The notes beneath the pieces are model-generated. The model had not been told where the DNA came from and ran no database searches. It saw only the letters and a list, made by a program, of their open reading frames with translations. The translations under genes were made by a program, and so were the position numbers. This document shows positions 1 to 6,186 of a stretch of 11,254 nt of DNA, one piece after another. The stretch covers positions 1-11,254 of the forward strand of contig JANTFQ010000047.1 in assembly GCA_024763405.1 (NCBI GenBank), in the 5' to 3' direction. Within the stretch, counting starts at the first letter, position 1, and each line of letters begins with the position of its first letter. The DNA comes from Calditrichaceae bacterium. Its GTDB lineage: Bacteria; Calditrichota; Calditrichia; Calditrichales; Calditrichaceae.

Positions 1-695
1 TCTCTTATTCAAATTATTTGGATTACAATACACCCTATACGGCTTACGCCAGAATAAAAACGGACAGCAGCTCTGTCGACTCCGTTTTTATCCGGTTATT
101 CAAAGATCAGCGGCTCTTCCTGCAAAATGTCCAGAAAATAAAACCGGGTGAAACAATCACAACAATCCAATACATCTTACCTAAAGATACACTCGCCGAA
201 GGAGAATACCGACTGGAATTTGAAGCCGGCGGACACGTTATCAAAAAACATTTTACCGTGGTCTGGTTCCGCAAACCCTCTTATTTATATAAATATGATC
301 TGGCTCTGCGGCCGATGCGCTATCTTTTATCCGAGGAGGAATATGAGCGGGCGGATGATTTGAATGAAGAACAATTAAGCGCCTGGTTTAAAGCCTATTG
401 GAAAAAACGCGATCCCTCGCCCGGTACACAATTTAATGAACTGCTCGATGAATTTTATGCACGTGTAAGTGAGAGTAATTTTAAATTCAGAACCCGTGCT
501 CTGGAAGGCTGGGAGACCGACCGGGGACGTATTTTTATTTTATACGGCCCACCATTAAAAGTGGAAAACGGGCGTTACGCCATCCACTCCCTGCCCTGGC
601 TGGAATGGGAATATGGGGACTCTTTAAAATTCATTTTTATTGATAAAAAACGAAATGGTGAATTTATCTTATCGGAAACCGTTCAAAAGGATTGA
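1..695 (+). CDS. GWxTD domain-containing protein, C-terminal part (5' truncated by window)
   Basis: The reading frame is already open at the window edge (first full codon at base 3) and ends in TGA at 693-695, so only about the last 231 residues are visible. The TTG at 18 is not believed to be the start. The visible part begins with a beta-rich, Ig-like stretch of about 80 residues. A charged helical segment follows (around LSEEEYERADDLNEEQLSAW), then the family signature GWETD, followed by RGRIFILYGPP. This is the GWxTD domain of FCB and related phyla, usually carried by exported proteins of 400 residues or more; its biochemical role is not established. A signal peptide would lie upstream and cannot be checked. 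Only 1 bp separates it from the next gene, so the two are probably co-transcribed. The family call is secure, the function is not. Confidence 0.88.
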   Translation, partial: SYSNYLDYNTPYTAYARIKTDSSSVDSVFIRLFKDQRLFLQNVQKIKPGETITTIQYILPKDTLAEGEYRLEFEAGGHVIKKHFTVVWFRKPSYLYKYDLALRPMRYLLSEEEYERADDLNEEQLSAWFKAYWKKRDPSPGTQFNELLDEFYARVSESNFKFRTRALEGWETDRGRIFILYGPPLKVENGRYAIHSLPWLEWEYGDSLKFIFIDKKRNGEFILSETVQKD

Positions 696-696
696 T

Positions 697-1689
697 ATGC
701 AACGTACAAAAACAGGCATTATCGGCGCAGGCCGCGCCGGAATAGAACATGCAAAATTATATCAGGAATTGCCGGACGCCCTGCTTCTTGGCATTTATGA
801 TTCAAATAAAGAAAAAGCACAGGCAGCTGCAAAGAAACTCGGCATTATTGCCTTTGACAGCCTGGAACAGCTTGCCGCGGAAGTAGAGGCTTTCAGTATT
901 GCGGTTCCACTGAATTCCCGCTTCGATATCGCAAAACAGTTACTGGAACTGGAACGGCATGTATTAATCGAAATTCCCGCCGCCCAAACGGAAGAGAAGG
1001 CGCAGGAACTGGCGCATCTGGCCGGCCTTAAAAACTGCCGTTTATCGGGCGTACTTCCCGGGCGTTATAACAGCGCCGTAAAAGCCATTGAAGATATTCC
1101 CTTAAAACCGGTTTTTATCGAGGCAGAGCGGCTCTCTTCTTTTAAACAGGATAAAAAGGCGCCTTCCGTTATTCTGGATTTGATGCTGCAGGATATTGAT
1201 TTACTTATCCATCTGCTCAACAGTCAACCGACGGCCGTCGAAGCCAGCGGTGCTTCGGTTATCACTTCGGATATCGATATTGTAAATGCGCGGATTGAAT
1301 TTGAAAATGGCTGCACGGCAAGCTTAACCGCCAGCCGCCTCTCCATCAAACGGGAGGCAAAAATGCGTTTTTACCAGCGGGATGCACAGATAACCCTAAA
1401 TCTGGAAGAGGGTCTGTCAGAAATTTTTTACCTGGAGGGAAATTCCAAAAATCCCTTTCATGATGGAACCCTGGCTATATCTCTTGGTAAAATCCAGAAC
1501 CGGGATATCAAGTACAACCGCTTAAAGCGGGATCAGGCACGTCCTTTGCGAAATCAACTACGGAATTTTATCGCGGCAATTCGTAATAATTTACCGGAAG
1601 AAGCCGGCGGTGATTTTGGTTTGCCCGCTTTAAAAACCGCCTGGCAAATTATCGATAAGGTAAATGCCCAGCAGCAAAAACTAATTTAG
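697..1689 (+). CDS. Gfo/Idh/MocA-family oxidoreductase with altered catalytic residues
   Basis: This 330-residue protein has an N-terminal Rossmann fold with the dinucleotide-binding loop GAGRAG at residues 10-15 and the acidic residue of YDSN after strand 2, so NAD(P) binding is expected. The C-terminal half is the alpha/beta domain of the family. The general look resembles sugar-nucleotide dehydrogenases such as UDP-GlcNAc 3-dehydrogenase (GnnA), but I cannot assign a substrate. Two signature positions are unusual. The EKP motif reads EIP (residues 92-94), losing the active-site Lys, and the DxxxHD motif reads DLMLQDID (from residue 161), with Gln for the usual His. I chose ATG 697 rather than the in-frame TTG at 640 because AAAGGA at 685-690 is well placed and the protein then begins just before the first beta strand. 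It follows the GWxTD gene after 1 bp, and a terminator lies downstream. Confidence 0.85.
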   Translation: MQRTKTGIIGAGRAGIEHAKLYQELPDALLLGIYDSNKEKAQAAAKKLGIIAFDSLEQLAAEVEAFSIAVPLNSRFDIAKQLLELERHVLIEIPAAQTEEKAQELAHLAGLKNCRLSGVLPGRYNSAVKAIEDIPLKPVFIEAERLSSFKQDKKAPSVILDLMLQDIDLLIHLLNSQPTAVEASGASVITSDIDIVNARIEFENGCTASLTASRLSIKREAKMRFYQRDAQITLNLEEGLSEIFYLEGNSKNPFHDGTLAISLGKIQNRDIKYNRLKRDQARPLRNQLRNFIAAIRNNLPEEAGGDFGLPALKTAWQIIDKVNAQQQKLI

Positions 1690-1710
1690 TGCTAAGTTGA
1701 TTATTATCAG

Positions 1711-1759
1711 GTTCCCTTCGACCCCGCAGCCAAGGGGTAAACTAGGCTCAGGGAACGGT
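1711..1759. repeat. Interrupted short palindromic repeat (GTTCCCTTCGAC ... GCTCAGGGAAC type)
   Basis: GTTCCCTTCGAC at 1711-1722 and GGCTCAGGGAACGG at 1745-1758 are the two arms of a short palindromic sequence that I recognise as recurring between genes in many bacterial genomes. It is normally compact, with the arms almost touching. Here about 22 extra bases lie between the arms and include the left arm of the terminator stem. The arms therefore interleave with that stem. Whether this repeat is dispersed in this genome cannot be seen from one window. Confidence 0.45.
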
Positions 1760-1789
1760 AGGCAGCGCTTAGTTTACCCCTTTTTTTTT
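1732..1789 (+). terminator. Rho-independent terminator after the oxidoreductase gene
   Basis: A perfect 13-bp stem pairs 1732-1744 (AAGGGGTAAACTA) with 1770-1782 (TAGTTTACCCCTT). Three more pairs can form inside it (G1745-U1769, G1746-C1768, C1747-G1767). Nine T residues at 1781-1789 follow directly. This is the form of an intrinsic terminator for the operon ending at 1689. The loop is long, and its AGGGAAC at 1750-1756 region can pair instead with GTTCCCT upstream at 1711-1717, so two folds compete or form a pseudoknot. An eight-G run at 1790-1797 follows the T run. Confidence 0.75.
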
Positions 1790-1841
1790 GGGGGGGGCCG
1801 TACTGAGCCATATTTTGATTAATCGCATATTGGTTTAAAAC

Positions 1842-1902
1842 TTTGGAGTCAATCGATGGTGTCGATATAAGCCCTGTTTTGACACCGGCAATGCACTCCA
1901 AA
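1842..1902 (+). promoter_or_regulatory. Nested inverted repeats in the leader of the AlaX gene
   Basis: TTTGGAGT at 1842-1849 pairs perfectly with ACTCCAAA at 1895-1902. Inside it GGTGTC at 1858-1863 pairs with GACACC at 1881-1886, giving two stacked helices separated by an eight-by-eight internal loop, with a 17-nt apical loop. The element ends 19 bases before the AlaX start codon. ATGCAC is also directly repeated at 1891-1896 and 1902-1907. A weak promoter-like pair, TTGGAG (1843-1848) and TATAAG (1866-1871) with 17-bp spacing, overlaps the same bases, so the symmetry could be an operator or an RNA leader. No T-box consensus or known riboswitch was recognised. Confidence 0.35.
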
Positions 1903-1921
1903 TGCACGTTTAAAGGAGTAT

Positions 1922-3088
1922 ATGGAAACAGCTTTGCTCTATTACCAGGATGTCTACCTTCGGGAAAGCAGCGCCAAAATTCTGGATATAAAAACGGATA
2001 CACAAGGTCCGTGGCTGCTTCCGGATCAGACCATCTTTTATCCGGGCGGTGGCGGACAGCCGGCCGACAGTGGAACCATCAACGGCAAAACAGTCGAATC
2101 AATCCGTAAAGAAGAGAAACAAATCTGGCATCTGGTACCCGGTTTTCAGGACAAAGCCGGAGACTCCATTCATATGAAAATCGACTGGCAGCGCCGTTTT
2201 TATATGATGCAGCAGCACAGTGGGCAGCATCTTATTTCCAACGTGGCTATGGACTATAAATTTAATACGGTTTCGGTCCATTTTGGTGAAGATCATACCT
2301 TAATAGAATTTGACACCGCGCAGGCCGAAGCACGTATTTTAACCGAACTCGAAGAAAAAGTAAATACACTCATCCGGGATCATCTCCCGCTGCATATTCA
2401 CTGGGCCGATCGGGAGGCTGCTAAAAAATTTCCTTTACGCCGTCCCGCCGGGGATTGGGAACTGCTGCGCATCCTGGAAATTGAAGGACGGGATTATTCA
2501 GCCTGCGGCGGTACCCATGTTAGCAATACCGCCGAAATTGGCCTGGTTAAAATAATCGGAACAGAAAAAATACGCGGGCATTTACGCATCCAATTTGTAA
2601 TCGGACAAAAAGCCTACGCCTATTTTTCAACCCTGCATCAGGGCGCATCCGCCCTTCGGCAGGCGCTTCAAACCGAACCGCAGCACTTTGCGGAGCGCGC
2701 CGCTGATTTACAGGACGAACTTTCCCGGCAAAAAAAGCAAAGTATATTTTACCGTACCTCCTTTCTATCGGTAGAAAGCAAACGGCTTTCTGAAGACGCT
2801 ACCGATACGTTTGTTTTTAAGCGGCTGCCGGATGGATTTGCCGAAGACGCCGCCTGGCTGGCTAAATCAATTGTGAATGATTTTTCAAAACCAGCGTTTT
2901 TATTGAGCGGTGAGCGGTTTTATTTTCTGACGCCTAAAAACAGCGCATTGGATGCCGCTTTATTCTTAAAGAAATTTGGTGCGGATTTTTCTATGCGTGG
3001 AGGCGGACCCTCTGATTTTGTGCAGGGCATCATCAAAAGCCCGGATGACTTGAAGCTAAAGCAAACATTAAACGATTTTATGAAATAA
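1922..3088 (+). CDS. Alanyl-tRNA editing protein, AlaX-L type
   Basis: This 388-residue protein matches the editing half of alanyl-tRNA synthetase and has no aminoacylation domain. Such free-standing AlaX proteins hydrolyse tRNA-Ala mischarged with serine or glycine. The fold's N-terminal glycine-rich segment is at 39-48 (FYPGGGGQPA). The zinc-binding residues are all present: HSGQH at 99-103 and CGGTH at 195-199. The last 140 residues resemble the DHHA1 domain of AlaRS, with a helical stretch near 240-275 and RGGGPSDFVQG near 354-364, which makes it the long (AlaX-L) class. ATG 1922 follows AAAGGAG at 1912-1918 with good spacing. The gene starts a probable three-gene plus-strand operon (16-bp gap to the next gene). 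The leader with inverted repeats suggests its own control. The family is clear; exact specificity is not visible. Confidence 0.92.
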   Translation: METALLYYQDVYLRESSAKILDIKTDTQGPWLLPDQTIFYPGGGGQPADSGTINGKTVESIRKEEKQIWHLVPGFQDKAGDSIHMKIDWQRRFYMMQQHSGQHLISNVAMDYKFNTVSVHFGEDHTLIEFDTAQAEARILTELEEKVNTLIRDHLPLHIHWADREAAKKFPLRRPAGDWELLRILEIEGRDYSACGGTHVSNTAEIGLVKIIGTEKIRGHLRIQFVIGQKAYAYFSTLHQGASALRQALQTEPQHFAERAADLQDELSRQKKQSIFYRTSFLSVESKRLSEDATDTFVFKRLPDGFAEDAAWLAKSIVNDFSKPAFLLSGERFYFLTPKNSALDAALFLKKFGADFSMRGGGPSDFVQGIIKSPDDLKLKQTLNDFMK

Positions 3089-3104
3089 AAGAACCGAGGA
3101 CATT

Positions 3105-3653
3105 ATGAATGGAATAAAAGGGGTTGTTCTGCTGACCCGTTTTGATTTTATAGCCAACCGTTATGGGGCCGATACCCTAAAAAGTTTTCAACGTAAAATT
3201 GAACCAGCTGAAAAAAGTCTGCTGCGCCAGCCGGTGGTTTTATCTAAGGACTATCCGGAATCTATTTTAAAAATAATCGATGAAACGATGTTGACGGATT
3301 TCTTCGCGGGTTCCATCGAAGGGTTCCGGGAACTGGGATATTGGAACGCCGGCCAGATTTTGCCGCGTTATTTTCAACTCTATATGGATAACACAGACGC
3401 CTCGGGATTTCTGCAGCAGATGGTGCGCATGCGTCCGGTGCTTTTTGGTCTGGGTGATATGCAGCTTACAGCTATAGAACAGAATGTTTTTGCCGTTCAT
3501 ATCAGTTACGGACAGCCCTTTATGGAATCCATAAAATTATCGGAAATTGGGTATCTTGAGGAGGGCTGCCGACTCTGCGGGGCGTCCAATGTGCGCTGTA
3601 AAGAAATCAAATCCACCGATATTTCAATTGACTACCAAATCAGCTGGGATTAA
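3105..3653 (+). CDS. Uncharacterised protein, weakly DUF2378/H-NOX-like, with Cys cluster
   Basis: I do not firmly recognise this 182-residue soluble protein. It begins with KGVVLLTRFDFIANRYG, a hydrophobic start followed by helices that resembles the opening of the DUF2378 (TIGR02265) family and, more distantly, of H-NOX/heme-NO-binding proteins. The C-terminal part is beta-rich and carries a Cys cluster C-X2-C-X6-C (C155, C158, C165). No YxSxR heme motif of H-NOX was found, so I do not claim heme binding. The ATG follows GAGGA at 3096-3100. The gene lies 16 bp after alaX and only 2 bp before satD, so it is very likely co-translated with satD; a sensor or partner role for that protein is inference from this spacing. 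No signal peptide or membrane segment is seen. Confidence 0.7.
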   Translation: MNGIKGVVLLTRFDFIANRYGADTLKSFQRKIEPAEKSLLRQPVVLSKDYPESILKIIDETMLTDFFAGSIEGFRELGYWNAGQILPRYFQLYMDNTDASGFLQQMVRMRPVLFGLGDMQLTAIEQNVFAVHISYGQPFMESIKLSEIGYLEEGCRLCGASNVRCKEIKSTDISIDYQISWD

Positions 3654-3655
3654 AA

Positions 3656-4300
3656 ATGCAAAATTACGCCGTCCTCATCGCCGATATTAAAGATTCCCGC
3701 CAGCTTAAAGAACGGGAGCGTTATGAATGGCAGTTGTTTTTAAAATCGGCTGTTGTGCAGGTAAACGAAAGTTTTTCCGATGAAATCGAAGCCCCGTTTA
3801 TGATTACCAAGGGGGATGAATTTCAGGGAGTGCTGCGTAATTTAGCGTCGATCAATAAAATTATCCTGCAATTCGAATATCTCATTTATCCGATGACCCT
3901 GCGTTTTGGAATCGGTTATGGCCCTATCCAGAAAATGGGCAGTAAAATTCCCATCGAAATGGACGGGCCTGCATTCCACCGCGCCAACGCGGCGCTCACA
4001 GCGGCAAAAAAGAAAAAACGCGCGGTTCAAATCGACACGAAAGATACTGAATTTGACCAATGGATAAATATTCTCTATCGCCTGATTTTTTCCATCAAAA
4101 GCCGCTGGAGTGAAACCACTTTTAAGCGTTACTGGATGTATAAAAAGATGGGAACCTATAAACGGGTCGCCGCGGACGAACGGGTTTCACCGCAGGCTGT
4201 CTGGGATTCGATTCATCATTCGGGCGCGGTAGACGTATTAGACGCCGAGAAAACGCTTAATGATATTCTTGTTCTGACACTTCCTGATACGGAGCGCTGA
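3656..4300 (+). CDS. SatD family protein with C-terminal HTH-like segment
   Basis: This 214-residue protein shows the SatD-family pattern: YAVLIADIKDSRQL at residues 4-17 and ITKGDEFQGVL at 50-60. The family's biochemical role is poorly defined. The two conserved aspartates (D10 in ADIKDS and D54 in KGDEFQG) sit in strands and turns arranged like the two metal-binding aspartates of class III nucleotide cyclases, which is inference from motif order only. A helix-turn-helix-like segment, YKRVAADERVSPQAVWDSI, lies at about 169-187, so DNA binding is possible. It is coupled to the unknown gene upstream (2-bp gap) and its last 44 bp overlap the tail of the convergent CPBP protease gene. The start ATG has only a weak ribosome site, which fits translational coupling. 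Family call good, activity unknown. Confidence 0.82.
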   Translation: MQNYAVLIADIKDSRQLKERERYEWQLFLKSAVVQVNESFSDEIEAPFMITKGDEFQGVLRNLASINKIILQFEYLIYPMTLRFGIGYGPIQKMGSKIPIEMDGPAFHRANAALTAAKKKKRAVQIDTKDTEFDQWINILYRLIFSIKSRWSETTFKRYWMYKKMGTYKRVAADERVSPQAVWDSIHHSGAVDVLDAEKTLNDILVLTLPDTER

Positions 4301-5087
4301 TCCGGCGCAGCCCCCATACAAGCACCACCATTGCGATAACAAGGACCACTGGCGACACATGGCCATTCCATTCGTACCACTGCATCGATTCTTCTAAATT
4401 CATATTCAACATCCAAACCCCGATAAAATTATTTAGTGCGTGCACGATGACCGGCGGGATAATGGAATTGGTACGCCAGGCCAAAAAGCCCATAAAAATA
4501 CCCATAATAAAAATCTCTACCGCCCAGTACGGATTTGTGTGTACCAGCGTCCAGGCCAAAGCCGATAACAATACGGCCCGGGTGACGTCCCCTTTGCGCT
4601 CCAGACTTATCTGCAGCAAACCGCGAAACAAAACCTCTTCCGCAACGGCGGCGACCAGAACGGCGCCCGTCAAAATAAGAAACCAATCGGATGTTGTTTC
4701 GGCCTTAAGCGGATACATCATTTCGTACACCCACTGCGGTACTGTTATGATGAAGCCGAGCAATCTATCCAACTCGTCGGAGAGCACGGTTAGAGCAAGG
4801 CCAATAGGAATACTGAGCAGCGCCACCGATCCCGGCACGGGATTTAAGCGGAATACCCGGCGGATTGGATAGCCGCGAAAGCGGGCATAAAAAAGGGGAA
4901 TAATCAAAAAAAGACTGCCGCCAAAAATATAATAATAGCGTGTATTTTGGATAATTGTCTCTGGATTTCCAAGATCGGATTGATTTAAAAGCGACAACGA
5001 AAATACGGACAGTATGGATATGGCAAATACGGCCAACACTAACAGCAACGCTTCTACCGGTTCGGGAAACTGCTTTTGCTCCTGCAT
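4257..5087 (-). CDS. CPBP family intramembrane metalloprotease
   Basis: This 276-residue, strongly hydrophobic protein has membrane segments at roughly 11-34, 52-67, 87-103, 137-150, 170-182, 189-204, 208-228 and 245-260. The active-site motifs of the CPBP/Abi (CAAX protease-type) family are complete: EEVLFR at 150-155 supplies the Glu pair and Arg, WTLVH ends in H183, and HALNN begins at H216. It probably sits in the inner membrane and either cleaves or handles membrane-associated substrates; the target is unknown. ATG at 5087 (minus strand) follows AGGAAAAG. It is the second gene of a minus-strand pair, 15 bp after the RNA methyltransferase. Its last 44 bp overlap the 3' end of satD on the other strand, with no terminator seen between them. 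Confidence 0.9.
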   Translation of the reverse strand: MQEQKQFPEPVEALLLVLAVFAISILSVFSLSLLNQSDLGNPETIIQNTRYYYIFGGSLFLIIPLFYARFRGYPIRRVFRLNPVPGSVALLSIPIGLALTVLSDELDRLLGFIITVPQWVYEMMYPLKAETTSDWFLILTGAVLVAAVAEEVLFRGLLQISLERKGDVTRAVLLSALAWTLVHTNPYWAVEIFIMGIFMGFLAWRTNSIIPPVIVHALNNFIGVWMLNMNLEESMQWYEWNGHVSPVVLVIAMVVLVWGLRRISAPYQEVSEQEYH

Positions 5088-5102
5088 CTATACTTTTCCT
5101 TT

Positions 5103-5876
5103 TTATTTTGACCGGGTCAATTCATACAAACAGAGCGCTGCCGAAACACCAAGATTCAGAGATTCCCCGCGGCCCTTCCTGGGAATGGTCAGGCGCACAT
5201 CGCTTAATTTCAGAAGGGCGTCCGATACACCGTGCGCCTCTGAACCCAGGGCTATCAGCAGCGTGCGTTCGGCAGACGGTACAAAGGTATCTAACGCGCG
5301 ACCGCCATCCACTACGGTTACGGCAATCTGAATATTCAGTTCCTTTTTCAATTGATTCAGATCTTCGGAACGAACCTGTTCGTAGAGGTTCATTTGTGTC
5401 ACCGCCCCCGCCGAAGCACGCACGACCTTGGGTTGATAGGGATCGGCCGAAGCGGGACTTAACAGTATCGTATCAACCCCAAACCAGAGCGCGCTGCGTA
5501 TGATCGTTCCGAGGTTTCCGGGATCGTTAATCGCTTCTAAGTACAAGACGATACCACCCGTCGGGCGAAACGCATCCAGGTTGGCCTGCGGGCGTTCCAT
5601 CAGCAGGGCAATTCCCTGGGGCGCTTTTTCATCACTGATGCGGCTGAAATCTTTTTCCGTTGCAGAATAGATGGGAACCCCGGGCCGAACGGGTAATTCA
5701 TCCAGTAAATGTTCCCTGCCCTGCATGCTAAAAACAGCAATTGGTTCCTGCGGGGAATCCAGCGCACCCTGCACGGCATTTAATCCGCTTACAAGATACT
5801 GCCCCTTCAGATCGCGAAATTTTTTCTGCTTCAGCTTTGCGGTTTCCTGCAGCAGTGTTTTAGAAATGGTTTTCAT
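5103..5876 (-). CDS. TrmH/SpoU family RNA 2'-O-methyltransferase
   Basis: This 257-residue protein is a SPOUT-fold methyltransferase that transfers a methyl group from SAM to a ribose 2'-OH in rRNA or tRNA. Residues 1-100 form the substrate-binding domain of RlmB-like proteins (QYLVSGLNAVQGAL, typical L30e-like start). The catalytic domain has motif 1, NDPGNLGTIIRSA, at 117-129 with the catalytic Asn and Arg, motif 2, LGSEAHGV, at 210-217, and motif 3, IPRKGRGESLN, at 231-241, which shape the knotted SAM pocket. Length is normal for RlmB-like enzymes. The substrate, 23S rRNA or tRNA, cannot be told from sequence alone. ATG at 5876 (minus strand) has a weak AGGTAGAAG far upstream. It heads the pair with the CPBP protease. 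Confidence 0.92.
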   Translation of the reverse strand: MKTISKTLLQETAKLKQKKFRDLKGQYLVSGLNAVQGALDSPQEPIAVFSMQGREHLLDELPVRPGVPIYSATEKDFSRISDEKAPQGIALLMERPQANLDAFRPTGGIVLYLEAINDPGNLGTIIRSALWFGVDTILLSPASADPYQPKVVRASAGAVTQMNLYEQVRSEDLNQLKKELNIQIAVTVVDGGRALDTFVPSAERTLLIALGSEAHGVSDALLKLSDVRLTIPRKGRGESLNLGVSAALCLYELTRSK

Positions 5877-5939
5877 TAAATAAGTACTTCTACCTGATTT
5901 TGTGTGGAAACGAACGAATACACTTTCAATTTAGTTTTC

Positions 5940-5997
5940 CTGATTTTTGCCACCGGGGCCACCGAAAAAACGCGTCGGTGCAATCGGTGAAAATCAG
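5940..5997. repeat. Compound hairpin with degenerate ATCNGTG tandem units
   Basis: CTGATTTT (5940-5947) pairs with AAAATCAG (5990-5997), and CACCG (5951-5955) with CGGTG (5985-5989), with one 3-nt bulge, giving 13 bp. Inside, CACCG (5960-5964) pairs with CGGTG (5976-5980). The right arm is a degenerate tandem of the units TCGGTG, ATCGGTG and ATCAGTG at 9-10-bp spacing. Similar strings recur between genes in many bacteria. The function is unknown. Confidence 0.4.
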
Positions 5998-6066
5998 TGG
6001 CCGCCACTGCGCCTGGCCTCCTCCGCTGCAGGCTGTTGCAGTATCGGCATTAAACACTAAAAGTCT

Positions 6067-6141
6067 GTCATTCCCGCAGGTTTCAGGCGGGAATCTAGTT
6101 AAGCGTGGCATAGATTCCCGATAAAAAAATTCGGGAATGAC
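6067..6141. repeat. 75-bp palindromic REP/MITE-like element of ATTCCCG type
   Basis: The ends GTCATTCCCG (6067-6076) and CGGGAATGAC (6132-6141) are perfect inverted copies. Each half also folds on itself: ATTCCCGC (6070-6077) with GCGGGAAT (6087-6094), and ATTCCCGA (6114-6121) with TCGGGAAT (6131-6138), each an 8-bp stem with a 9-nt loop. The inner arms CGGGAATCTA and TAGATTCCCG are also complementary. The element can thus form one long stem or two small hairpins. It resembles the dispersed GTCATTCCCG repeats of many bacteria. No coding capacity or obvious target-site duplication is present; TTGCAG (6036-6041) and CTGCAA (6145-6150) flank it as inverted copies. Confidence 0.6.
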
Positions 6142-6186
6142 AATCTGCAACACCTCCGCTGGCGGGAGAGGCTGGAGGGGGCTTTT

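Larger units (their letters stand above)
5877..6186. other. 310-bp non-coding region dense in inverted repeats
   Basis: No convincing gene lies between the methyltransferase start and the kinase stop; short open frames here have no family look and no ribosome sites. Instead the region holds three structures in order: a compound hairpin with ATCNGTG-like tandem units (5940-5997), a GC-rich stretch with CCTCCGCTG repeated at about 6019 and 6153, and a 75-bp palindrome (6067-6141). The minus-strand promoter for the methyltransferase must lie here but I see no clear -35/-10 pair. The octamer AAAATCAG or its complement occurs three times (5893-5901, 5940-5947, 5990-5997). Confidence 0.6.

Noticed and set aside
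1842..1920. T-box riboswitch before the alanine-related gene.
   Set aside because: No T-box bulge consensus (AGGGUGGNACCGCG) and no terminator/antiterminator pair is present.
1707..2003. Minus-strand open frame over the gap before alaX.
   Set aside because: It crosses the terminator and leader structures and the alaX start, and its translation has no domain character.
1922..3088. Full alanyl-tRNA synthetase fragment.
   Set aside because: The frame starts with its own ribosome site directly at the editing domain and has a normal AlaX-L length, so it is not a truncated AlaRS.
3105..3653. Calling the 182-aa protein an H-NOX heme-NO sensor.
   Set aside because: The start resembles H-NOX, but no YxSxR heme-phosphate motif was found and the proximal His position is not clear.
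6067..6141. CRISPR array from repeated ATTCCCG units.
   Set aside because: The units alternate in orientation, are only about 8 bp and there are no equal spacers, so it is a palindromic element.
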